The translations under genes and the position numbers were made by a program. A stretch of DNA of 34,486 nt from a virus, in the IMG/VR virus record IMGVR_UViG_3300021471_000017, positions 1 to 34,486 of that record. One strand, given 5' to 3'. Position 1 is the first letter of the stretch; each line of letters starts with the position of its first letter. This document shows, piece after piece, positions 30,001 through 34,486 of the stretch. The notes beneath the pieces were generated by a model. The model was not told the origin of the DNA. It saw only the letters and a program-made list of their open reading frames with translations, and did not search any database.

Positions 30001-30227
30001 GTGCAGGACCAGATAATGTTGAATTACAATTTCTTAGGCAAAGAACAATTGGGCAAAATGATACTTACATATATTTTTATCCTACTTATATTGAAATAAA
30101 AGCTTGGGGATTACTTATACCAAGATATTTAGACACTCCTCCTGCAATCCCCGGAATGATTTATTTCGATGCATATTACAATCATTTTTATGGTTATAAT
30201 GGTTCAGCTTGGGTAAGATTAGATTAA
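27039..30227 (+). CDS. Large tail hub/fibre protein with two fibronectin type III domains
   Basis: The 1062-residue protein has an N-terminal hub-like part (residues 1-500, with VDSATLTVKNENNAF, FYGWKPQEAIKEKHKT and a late WKDITFDISDKTVQ). A short coiled coil follows (IDEIQQEVSEIQNQVDDVD), then two FN3 domains: residues about 540-630 (ASWDANTETDLLGYELAW) and 635-725 (VKWNANTEVDFKHYVLQY). A J-like central linker (ISELDAGLITTGYLNAERIKAG) precedes a beta-rich, glycine-containing tip that ends YGYNGSAWVRLD. The plan resembles Tal/J-type tip proteins of siphophages, in which the N-terminal part seals the tail tube and the C-terminal part reaches the host. Its length and domain order are unremarkable for that group. 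Confidence 0.78.
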   Translation: MFDKLNVDTSYLEYYRHPTRYKRLIVQAKIDGTNWYDISQYALAFKVNNRIELLQTPAVDSATLTVKNENNAFTPTQYNDTFDPANGKINGTVDDDYLNKVWEIKVLVEVDNGTSTIQIPLFYGWKPQEAIKEKHKTAQIELKDLLWIATQKKPDNPLLYAGYTPDEILNDIFVNRLGFDTSYLDLQELTTIWEVFIADNNKTWWNIIQEVVNATGGKITCSPDGKIKFRTRIENYSDPSVVLTINEENIRNYNLDKKRQYNKIKVQSEGYEIGTSQEFVIDHELEGDARTIQAGQQATFEFEYTSEYIKNPDNGVYISYAYGSSPIATDEFFTEGQDDGNIRLDELIAYPDKLVLKITNLASSTDYAITHVKFKAVPIKKKEEINIVKPNQTGQPDSEYSITSFYSGESLLSNIADVFYNETTKTIRFELQLNEFYPDLYAGNLVNLELTPKGIASGTFIVEKVEHNLEKVKYQTKLTLLEWKDITFDISDKTVQKKVISDYIQQPANETTIDEIQQEVSEIQNQVDDVDNRTNYIDGATPAIPSGLNLATINENGISFITASWDANTETDLLGYELAWSYDGIHWNYITTADTLVKFEVAGNMTVYVKVRAYDAEGKKSNWSSVESITSAKDEVPPDIPTGLTATGLFQTIMVKWNANTEVDFKHYVLQYDTVDTFDNDPQQITLNATSTIIKDLNVNTTYYLRIRAVDLSGNESNWSDSVSALTAKIDDESYYDYAAIKDCVIHNGYIDSAWISELDAGLITTGYLNAERIKAGSITVDKLLVFSSDLPEGTIAYFTNSLIDEVNGITPEGYPETNFGPETIIPTSNPSIRFYDVKGSVVGDLLIGNKIFAGHEIQVGNSVFIQNDENNKGTIIIKDGETEVVKIGEGVLSNGGNGIKIIGGFELTGGIINLSPTQGEINFIDSTWKITDAAGTYSSLRFENISKNSRIWFRTYPDINSYKRTEIYIDNHSTGDSDISWYSFRISAGPDNVELQFLRQRTIGQNDTYIYFYPTYIEIKAWGLLIPRYLDTPPAIPGMIYFDAYYNHFYGYNGSAWVRLD

Positions 30228-30240
30228 GGAGGTTGATGGT

Positions 30241-30408
30241 ATGGAACAGAAAAAACTTCAAAAACTTCAATTAAAATTTTCATTTATGACACTTACAATG
30301 GAAGAAATTGCAGATTTTATCAATGATTTAATTGCAGAAAATGAGCAATTAAAGCAAGAAATTGAAAAACTAAAGCAAGAAGCAAAGCAACAAAATGATA
30401 AGGAGTGA
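30241..30408 (+). CDS. 55-residue coiled-coil protein
   Basis: The frame begins at ATG 30241, eight bases after AAGGAGG that overlaps the stop of the hub gene. The product is almost all Lys, Gln, Glu and Leu with a continuous heptad pattern (ENEQLKQEIEKLKQEAKQQ). It ends at a TGA that lies just before the start of the next gene, whose ribosome-binding site it contains. It is too short to be named, but the signals for translation are excellent. It could be a fibre chaperone or a coiled-coil partner of the membrane protein downstream. Confidence 0.78.
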   Translation: MEQKKLQKLQLKFSFMTLTMEEIADFINDLIAENEQLKQEIEKLKQEAKQQNDKE

Positions 30409-30413
30409 ATAAA

Positions 30414-30773
30414 ATGCTTTTATTTGTGATTTATCTCTGGTTATTGTGGTGGGCTATTGCATTCTTTCCAGTTAAATGGGTATCAGTAAAGAAATTGCCT
30501 GCTATAGCAATGACGATAGCACCATTCATACTTTACAATCCAGATAGATACTTTTTATACAACAAAGAAAGATTAATAAAGCATGAGATGAGGCATATAC
30601 AGCAACAAAGAATGTTATCTCCTGCGATAATGTTGATATTATATTTAGCGTTTTCAATAATCTTATTTGTGTTCTATTTAGCTAAATACCACTCGTTGAA
30701 ATATGCTTTTATGAAGTGTTATCGAGAAAATCCATTTGAGGTTGACGCAAGAAAATATGAACGACCGATTTAA
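30414..30773 (+). CDS. Membrane-embedded HExxH protein (putative metallopeptidase)
   Basis: The ATG at 30414 lies eight bases after AAGGAG; a GTG at 30405 is too close. The 119-residue protein has an N-terminal hydrophobic segment (LLFVIYLWLLWWAIAFFPV) and a second long one (PAIMLILYLAFSIILFVFYLA). Between them is HEMRHIQQQ, a HExxH zinc motif near residue 61, and after them ENPFEVDARKY, whose Glu could be the third ligand. The H-E-x-x-H-x-x-Q plus a downstream N/SFExxA pattern occurs in small membrane proteins of bacteria and phages whose role is unknown. Placed beside the candidate holin, it may act at the envelope in lysis or exclusion. Confidence 0.68.
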   Translation: MLLFVIYLWLLWWAIAFFPVKWVSVKKLPAIAMTIAPFILYNPDRYFLYNKERLIKHEMRHIQQQRMLSPAIMLILYLAFSIILFVFYLAKYHSLKYAFMKCYRENPFEVDARKYERPI

Positions 30774-30786
30774 ATCGATTTTAAGG
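30763..30786. repeat. ATCGAT-centred palindromic element, right copy
   Basis: GACCGATTTAAATCGATTTT at 30763-30782 continues into AAGG. Bases 30768-30786 are the reverse complement of 10601-10619, and bases 30763-30774 equal 10526-10537. It spans the stop of the membrane HExxH gene. The following 134 bases (30787-30920) hold no convincing gene: a 20-codon frame at 30819 lacks a ribosome-binding site, and AAATCC/GGATTT inverted repeats lie near 30870-30895. Confidence 0.5.
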
Positions 30787-30920
30787 GGTGTTTAAAGGGG
30801 CAAGATATGTAATTATATATGACAGTAAACGAAACACGTCTTATTTGCGAAATATTAAAGCGCGTAAATCCGCATAAATAGTGGATTTTCGAAAATACAG
30901 CGTAAGTGAGGTGAGTAGCT

Positions 30921-31253
30921 ATGACGGTTGAAGAGAGACTTACTCGTCTTGAGACAATAATCGAAAATCAGACAAAGCAAATTAATAAGCTAAATGATTC
31001 AGTTGAAAGTTTAGTTGCAAAATTCGAACAAAGGATTGAAATCAATGGAAGGCAAGATGTCAACATTGCAACTATGAAGACAAAGCATGAAGAGCTCGAA
31101 AAGAAGGTTGAAGACCAGGGAGAAGAGCTTGAAAGCCTTGCAAGAGAAGTCAGGGGAGATATAAAGCTATTAACAAGAAAAGTTTATATGCTCGTTGGGA
31201 TTTTGACAGGAGCACAAAGCTTATTAACTTTACTTTTAAAATTCTTCGGTTGA
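30921..31253 (+). CDS. Holin candidate, haemolysin XhlA-like
   Basis: The 110-residue protein has a long N-terminal coiled coil (residues about 3-40 and 52-85, with RLTRLETIIENQTKQINKL and KHEELEKKVEDQGEELES) and a single C-terminal hydrophobic segment (VYMLVGILTGAQSLLTLLL). This is the layout of XhlA-type holin/haemolysin partners in Bacillus prophages and of many phage genes placed after the tail module. It lies alone on the rightward strand, whereas the lysin and another holin are on the leftward strand. Ribosome-binding site AGTGAGGTGAGTAGCT. Confidence 0.7.
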   Translation: MTVEERLTRLETIIENQTKQINKLNDSVESLVAKFEQRIEINGRQDVNIATMKTKHEELEKKVEDQGEELESLAREVRGDIKLLTRKVYMLVGILTGAQSLLTLLLKFFG

Positions 31254-31265
31254 GGAGGTTGAAAA

Positions 31266-32045
31266 ATGAATTATGGAGTAGTTGATTTAACCAATCATGA
31301 AAGCATAAGAATACTTCCGCTTGGAGACCTTCACGTAGGAAGTCCGGTATTTTTAGAGTCAAAGTTTCGAAAGATAGTTCGATATATTCAGGAAAACGAT
31401 GATGTTTATACGGTACTCATGGGAGACCTCATTGACAATGCAACTAAATACAGTATTGGAAATGTATATGAGAACGAAATGTCTCCGCAGGAACAACTTG
31501 ATTACCTAATGAAATCCCTTGAACCTATTAAGAAAAAAATTCTGGGGATTGTATCAGGTAATCACGAAAATAGAACATTAAAAGCAACTGGATTAGATAT
31601 TCTTGCAATTCTTGCAAGCTTCTTTAACTGTTATTATGACAGGAACATTTTAATTTTAGATATAAACGTCGGCAGTAATGCACCTACAAGTAAAAGAAGA
31701 ATTAATTACGTTTTTGAAATAGCACACGGTTTTGGAGGGGGGAGAACCCCTGGTGGTGCGCTTAACAATGCGTTCAAGTTTGGTGATTTAGTTGTAAATG
31801 CGGATGTTGTTTTAACAGGGCACGTTCATAAACCGATGGATGGGGAAAATACTTTCTTGATAGTGGATAAGAGAAATAAGGTGGTTCAAGTGCATAAGCA
31901 GTTAATCATGGTAATTCCATCATTATTAGGATGGGAAGACTACGCACAACAAAGAGCGTATAGACCACCATCAAATTCGCTATACGAACTAACCTTAAAT
32001 GGTTCAAGCAAAGAAATCACAATAACAAAAACTATTAAATATTAA
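31266..32045 (+). CDS. Calcineurin-like metallophosphoesterase
   Basis: The 259-residue protein carries the full metallophosphoesterase motif set: GDLHVG with Asp21 and His23, GDLID with Asp54, GNHEN with Asn99 and His100, His154 in AHGFGG, and GHVHKP with His186 and His188. These bind two metal ions and hydrolyse phosphate esters. Phage copies may act on nucleotides, DNA ends or modified phosphates, and no substrate can be read from the sequence. It is the last rightward gene and its final TTAA is shared with the stop of the converging RusA gene. Ribosome-binding site GAGGAGGTTGAAAA. Confidence 0.9.
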   Translation: MNYGVVDLTNHESIRILPLGDLHVGSPVFLESKFRKIVRYIQENDDVYTVLMGDLIDNATKYSIGNVYENEMSPQEQLDYLMKSLEPIKKKILGIVSGNHENRTLKATGLDILAILASFFNCYYDRNILILDINVGSNAPTSKRRINYVFEIAHGFGGGRTPGGALNNAFKFGDLVVNADVVLTGHVHKPMDGENTFLIVDKRNKVVQVHKQLIMVIPSLLGWEDYAQQRAYRPPSNSLYELTLNGSSKEITITKTIKY

Positions 32046-32431
32046 AAATAGAACCTTACAATCGTTTTTGAAACATTTTTCTCAACCTTCGCAGAAGTAA
32101 TGGAAGGTAAGCAGTATTTATCGTTTTTAAAAACAATGCCCTCAAAAGCGTCAATGAGGGCTTTTAACAAGTTATTTGGATCAGGAAATTTTCTATTAGG
32201 AAAGACAAATTCAATTTCCATTCTAAAAAATTTCTTTTCTTCATACATTACAAGGTGTTCTTTTCTTGCCTTGATACTTGCTAAATCTCGAACGTATTGT
32301 ATAAATTCCTTTGCGTTTTTTGTCGGAACTTTTCTCATTGAACGGGTAATGACATACATATGATTTACCGAGGGAGGAATTCTATCTATCTCAAGTTCAA
32401 AATCAGGTTTTTTTTGTTTTCTTTTACTCAT
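32042..32431 (-). CDS. rusA: RusA-like Holliday junction resolvase
   Basis: The 129-residue protein has the RusA pattern: PPSVNHMY near residue 20, the metal-binding core FPDPNNLLKALIDAFEG at residues 82-98, and KNDK with Asp104. RusA dimers cut four-way junctions and tidy replicated DNA before packaging. The usual DxDN core is DPNN here, with Asp84 kept and the second Asp replaced by Asn86. The same variant is seen in some relatives, so activity is likely but not certain. It has a poor ribosome-binding site and overlaps the upstream gene by eight bases, suggesting coupling. Its 3' end meets the rightward metallophosphoesterase gene. Confidence 0.82.
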   Translation of the reverse strand: MSKRKQKKPDFELEIDRIPPSVNHMYVITRSMRKVPTKNAKEFIQYVRDLASIKARKEHLVMYEEKKFFRMEIEFVFPNRKFPDPNNLLKALIDAFEGIVFKNDKYCLPSITSAKVEKNVSKTIVRFYF

Positions 32432-32690
32432 AACGAGGGTTAGCTTTCATTAACCATTCATCGGGATATATTTCGAACTCTTCAACATCATTTAAACGAG
32501 CAATTCCATATTGATGAAAATTATAATCTAAAACTTCTTCTAATCCATAATGGTCAATTAATTCCCATAACATTAAGAGATATACAGTATGTGTTTTATT
32601 ATCTGTATTTTTATGTATTGCTATATCTTTGACATTTCTAATTGTTCTTGGTGCTTTCTTACTATCTTTAAATTTTAACCATACACGCAT
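32424..32690 (-). CDS. Hypothetical protein
   Basis: The 88-residue product is not recognised. It starts basic (MRVWLKFKDSKKAPRTIR) and continues into a helical segment with several His and Tyr residues, ending acidic (VEEFEIYPDEWL). It has an excellent AAAGGAGGTTAAATT before its ATG and overlaps the RusA gene, so it may be coupled to it. No domain is evident. Confidence 0.66.
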   Translation of the reverse strand: MRVWLKFKDSKKAPRTIRNVKDIAIHKNTDNKTHTVYLLMLWELIDHYGLEEVLDYNFHQYGIARLNDVEEFEIYPDEWLMKANPRYE

Positions 32691-32703
32691 AATTTAACCT
32701 CCT

Positions 32704-33084
32704 TTAATATTTAATACTTAGTTCAAAAAAATTATACCAATGAATTTTTAAATAGTCAAGACCATCAAAGTTATGCTCTGAACGATGTAAAAATTGCAAA
32801 TATACATTATCCGTTATATTAAACCTAATATAAACGTCCCACCATCCACCTGAACTTTCCCATTGAAAAGGTGTTATCCTATTTGGAAAGTCATAAAAGC
32901 CAAAGTCGTAAGCTCGAAAGAATATCCAATGTCTGATACCTAAATCAAACTTCCCAATGCTGACTTCATTGTGAAAGCTTGCGACTCCTCTTACACCTGA
33001 ACCATATTCAAAAACTCCAAGAGAAAAGTTGAATGAAAAAGCAATCACACTAAATACTATCAACAGGATAACTAACAACCTCAT
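32704..33084 (-). CDS. Small exported beta-rich protein
   Basis: The 126-residue protein begins MRLLVILLIVFSVIAFS, a signal-peptide-like segment. The rest is rich in aromatic residues and alternating hydrophobic positions, suggesting many short beta strands (VYIRFNITDNVYLQFLHR; IHWYNFFELSIKY). The final strand ends in an aromatic residue, as in outer-membrane beta-barrels. If the host has an outer membrane this could be a small barrel or surface-exclusion protein; in a single-membrane host it would be secreted. It lies after the lysis cassette, behind a terminator, so it may be separately transcribed. Ribosome-binding site AAAGGAGGGATATTT. Confidence 0.62.
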   Translation of the reverse strand: MRLLVILLIVFSVIAFSFNFSLGVFEYGSGVRGVASFHNEVSIGKFDLGIRHWIFFRAYDFGFYDFPNRITPFQWESSGGWWDVYIRFNITDNVYLQFLHRSEHNFDGLDYLKIHWYNFFELSIKY

Positions 33085-33119
33085 AAATATCCCTCCTTTG
33101 ACAATTGTTTTGGATAGAA

Positions 33120-33139
33120 ACGGGGCATAAAAGCCCCGT
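33120..33139 (-). terminator. Probable terminator after the lysis cassette
   Basis: ACGGGGC-N6-GCCCCGT is a perfect 7-bp inverted repeat four bases beyond the holin stop. On the leftward RNA it is followed by TTTCTATCC, a weak U-tract, so partial termination is expected. No U-tract follows on the plus strand. Confidence 0.6.
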
Positions 33140-33143
33140 CAAA

Positions 33144-33446
33144 TCATCCGTCGATTTTAATGATTTCTTTGACTTTTTGAATCCAATCATGCCCGAATTT
33201 TTGATTCAAGAATCCTACAATTAGGTCAATCATAAGTCCAATTAGAATATCTTGCAAAAAGTCTGGAATAGGAATGTTAATTCCAAAACTTCTTAATGCT
33301 GTTTCAACTGCGTCAATAGCTTTTTGCTTTTTAGACGCGCCGTCTTCTCCTGTTGCTTCTGCAAAAACTATTACCTTAATAACTATCTCTTTGAGCTTAA
33401 CGTACCACTCGAAGTTGCTAAAAAGTGCATCTAACCAGATATACAC
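33144..33446 (-). CDS. Holin, LLH family-like
   Basis: A GTG at 33446 lies eight bases after AGGAGG; the GTG at 33455 abuts that site. The 100-residue product has an N-terminal aromatic hydrophobic part (YIWLDALFSNFEWYVKLKEI). It is followed by the LLH-type pattern: VIVFAEATGEDGASKKQKAIDAVE, then LRSFGINIPIPDFLQDILIGLMIDLIVGF. LLH proteins lie next to endolysins in Firmicutes phages and are classed as holins. It lies directly downstream of a small two-TM protein and the lytic transglycosylase, completing a three-gene lysis unit. A terminator follows. Confidence 0.75.
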   Translation of the reverse strand: MYIWLDALFSNFEWYVKLKEIVIKVIVFAEATGEDGASKKQKAIDAVETALRSFGINIPIPDFLQDILIGLMIDLIVGFLNQKFGHDWIQKVKEIIKIDG

Positions 33447-33451
33447 AACAC

Positions 33452-33622
33452 TCACCTCCTATTTTGGAATAAATATAAAATTAGTGCAATAGGCCATGCT
33501 AACGGCATAACGAATAGTTCAAAGTTTGTAATGTATTGTCCTTCATATCTTACATAAAGTCCAGCAAACACAAGAATAAAATAACCTATCAAATAAATTG
33601 CTAACAAAATCCACCAGACCAT
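33452..33622 (-). CDS. 56-residue two-TM membrane protein (holin-like)
   Basis: The frame begins MVWWILLAIYLIGYFILVFA, a transmembrane segment, has a short polar turn (YVRYEGQYITNFE), and ends with a second hydrophobic segment (FVMPLAWPIALILYLF) and NRR. It has GGAGGGAGTAAAT before its ATG, starts three bases after the transglycosylase stop, and its TGA overlaps the ribosome-binding site of the LLH-holin gene. The two-helix hairpin, size and position are those of class II holins. Either this or the LLH protein, or both together, would form the lysis hole. Confidence 0.78.
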   Translation of the reverse strand: MVWWILLAIYLIGYFILVFAGLYVRYEGQYITNFELFVMPLAWPIALILYLFQNRR

Positions 33623-33624
33623 AT

Positions 33625-34113
33625 TTACTCCCTCCTTCTGAAATAATTATACCACCAAATTGTATCAAGTAAATGGGATTTTGTTTCGCTTGGTACTGAC
33701 TCATCTATTAAGGCATTATTAGGTTCAGTCGTTTTTAACCATCTCAAAACATTACCAATTCCCCAGTTATAACTCATTATAACGTAGATATCTAAGAACG
33801 GAGAATCACCTATTCTTTCTCTTAAAGTTCTATACAACCAGTCTAAGTACAGTATCCCACACTCAATATTCTTGTAAGGGTCTAACATATCCTCATCTTT
33901 AAATTGATATTTGTATATGAAGTTTACAGTTAGCATAGCCGACCTCGATATTTGCATAAGTCCCTTTGCGTAAGGGCTTTCAGCATTACATACGAAACCA
34001 CTTTCAGTTGCAATCATTCCTAACACAAGATTTTCGTCAAAATTCTTAATATTATACTTTTCAAGCAACAGCAAAACAATTTTAGCAATTGCTTCAATTA
34101 AACCTGCGTTCAT
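33625..34113 (-). CDS. Lytic transglycosylase / endolysin (SLT-like)
   Basis: The ATG at 34113 is chosen because AAAAGGTGGGTGAGAGT precedes it and the upstream gene ends at 34118; a longer frame to 34200 overlaps that gene without a better site. The 162-residue protein has the SLT goose-type core: Glu37 in MIATESGF (catalytic acid), AKGLMQIS, PYKNIECGILYLDWL and the closing VIMSYNWGIGNVLRW. The N-terminus is hydrophobic (LIEAIAKIVLLLLEK) and could be a signal-anchor or just a helix. It would cleave peptidoglycan glycan strands to release virions. Placement with two holin candidates on the leftward strand supports the lysis role. Confidence 0.87.
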   Translation of the reverse strand: MNAGLIEAIAKIVLLLLEKYNIKNFDENLVLGMIATESGFVCNAESPYAKGLMQISRSAMLTVNFIYKYQFKDEDMLDPYKNIECGILYLDWLYRTLRERIGDSPFLDIYVIMSYNWGIGNVLRWLKTTEPNNALIDESVPSETKSHLLDTIWWYNYFRRRE

Positions 34114-34117
34114 ACTC

Positions 34118-34321
34118 TCACCCACCTTTTTGATGAACTCCATGGATATGCTCCGCTTCACCCCATTTTTCGTTGTCATAATCTTCTCTCTTGATAACAT
34201 ACAAATTTTTAAACTGCCTTATTTCAACCTTTCTAATTGCAAATTTCAGAGCATGTTCATAAGTAGGAGAACGAAATATAACCTGATGTCTTGAGGTTAT
34301 AACATACCAAACTTCTTGCAT
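34118..34321 (-). CDS. Hypothetical protein, paralogue of the gene at 5804-6076
   Basis: The 67-residue protein shares its domain with the first half of the 90-residue product at 5804-6076 (WYVITS-strand, LKFAIRKV helix, NLYVIKREDY strand). It ends with a His- and Gly-rich tail (EHIHGVHQKGG). The start has AAAGGAGTGATAAT before it. It follows the junction-crossing gene and precedes the transglycosylase with a four-base gap. Function unknown. Confidence 0.68.
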   Translation of the reverse strand: MQEVWYVITSRHQVIFRSPTYEHALKFAIRKVEIRQFKNLYVIKREDYDNEKWGEAEHIHGVHQKGG

Positions 34322-34325
34322 ATTA

Positions 34326-34486
34326 TCACTCCTTTGTAGGTATATTTAGCGTCAAATCTAATGGTTCTTTCTTTATTACTTCTCCGTGAATAATTACTGA
34401 AACAACAACATCTTCTACACGGTTCAATTGAATAAGCTCTCCTTTATCGTTCTTCATGATGATGGGAACTTTTGCTCTAATTTGAT
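34326..34486 (-). CDS. 3' part of the junction-crossing hypothetical gene
   Basis: This is the right-hand copy of the gene at 4-207, entering the window at its right edge. It lacks the 1-bp deletion and so reads on to TGA at 34326-34328, with the last codons inside the ribosome-binding site of the next gene. It defines the true C-terminus (…KKEPLDLTLNIPTKE). Confidence 0.8.
   Translation of the reverse strand, partial: QIRAKVPIIMKNDKGELIQLNRVEDVVVSVIIHGEVIKKEPLDLTLNIPTKE
34356..34486. repeat. Right copy of terminal overlap
   Basis: Direct repeat of the left end: 34361-34486 equals 6-131 exactly, and 34356-34360 continues with one extra A relative to the left copy. It marks the closure point of the circle. 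Confidence 0.9.

Noticed and set aside
30819-30881. 20-codon frame MTVNETRLICEILKRVNPHK between the membrane HExxH gene and the holin candidate
   Set aside because: There is no ribosome-binding site within a usable distance of the ATG, and the segment contains inverted repeats that could equally be regulatory.

Overview
The window reads as one complete genome of a tailed siphovirus-type phage, opened at an arbitrary point. Bases 6-131 recur exactly at 34361-34486, so the molecule is circular or circularly permuted with a unit of about 34,355 bp. The base composition is AT-rich, coding strands are purine-rich, arginine is mostly AGA/AGG, the proteins are rich in Lys, Glu and Ile, and ribosome-binding sites are strong (AGGAGG). 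Together these suggest a low-GC, probably thermophilic, anaerobic bacterium such as a member of the Thermotogota or a thermophilic Firmicute. That host assignment is inference. No tRNA, integrase, recognisable repressor, DNA polymerase or CRISPR array was seen.

Layout. (1) Leftward arm, 10100 down to 1 and, through the circle, 34321 down to 32042. It is a dense, mostly overlapping array of small genes. The recognisable ones are an Fe-S-type PD-(D/E)XK nuclease, a RepA-like hexameric ATPase, two YopX proteins, a Cys-rich small protein, a RusA-like resolvase, and a lysis cassette of transglycosylase, two-TM small protein and LLH-type holin. At least three other pairs of genes look like internal duplicates. 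A nearly constant start box (GGAGGGATAATATG) and a family of 24-nt palindromes placed just before ribosome-binding sites run through this arm. (2) A 1.4-kb gene-free control region, 10101-11488. It holds a leftward promoter with operator-like dyads, a GC-rich leader RNA closed by a 9-bp stem, a short promoter-to-terminator unit that looks like a small RNA with an anti-Shine-Dalgarno tract, three CGCATCAC iterons next to a very AT-rich stretch (candidate origin), and two blocks of 10-bp-phased GTTTC repeats interleaved with rightward promoters. (3) Rightward arm, 11489-32045. The order is a HExxH protein, small terminase, a jelly-roll-like structural protein, large terminase, portal, MuF-like head protein, a small gene with its own promoter, scaffold, SU10-type major capsid protein followed by a terminator, head-tail connectors, tail tube, two tail-assembly proteins, tape measure, a CBM/LamG adhesin, a large hub/fibre protein with two FN3 domains, a membrane HExxH protein, an XhlA-like holin candidate and a metallophosphoesterase.

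How it may work. The leftward transcript would express replication and takeover proteins first and lysis genes at its far end. The rightward transcript builds the virion. The two transcripts converge at 32042-32045 with overlapping stop codons. The small RNA between the divergent promoters could pair with the uniform start boxes of the leftward genes and so help switch them off. That is a hypothesis from sequence, not a demonstrated function.
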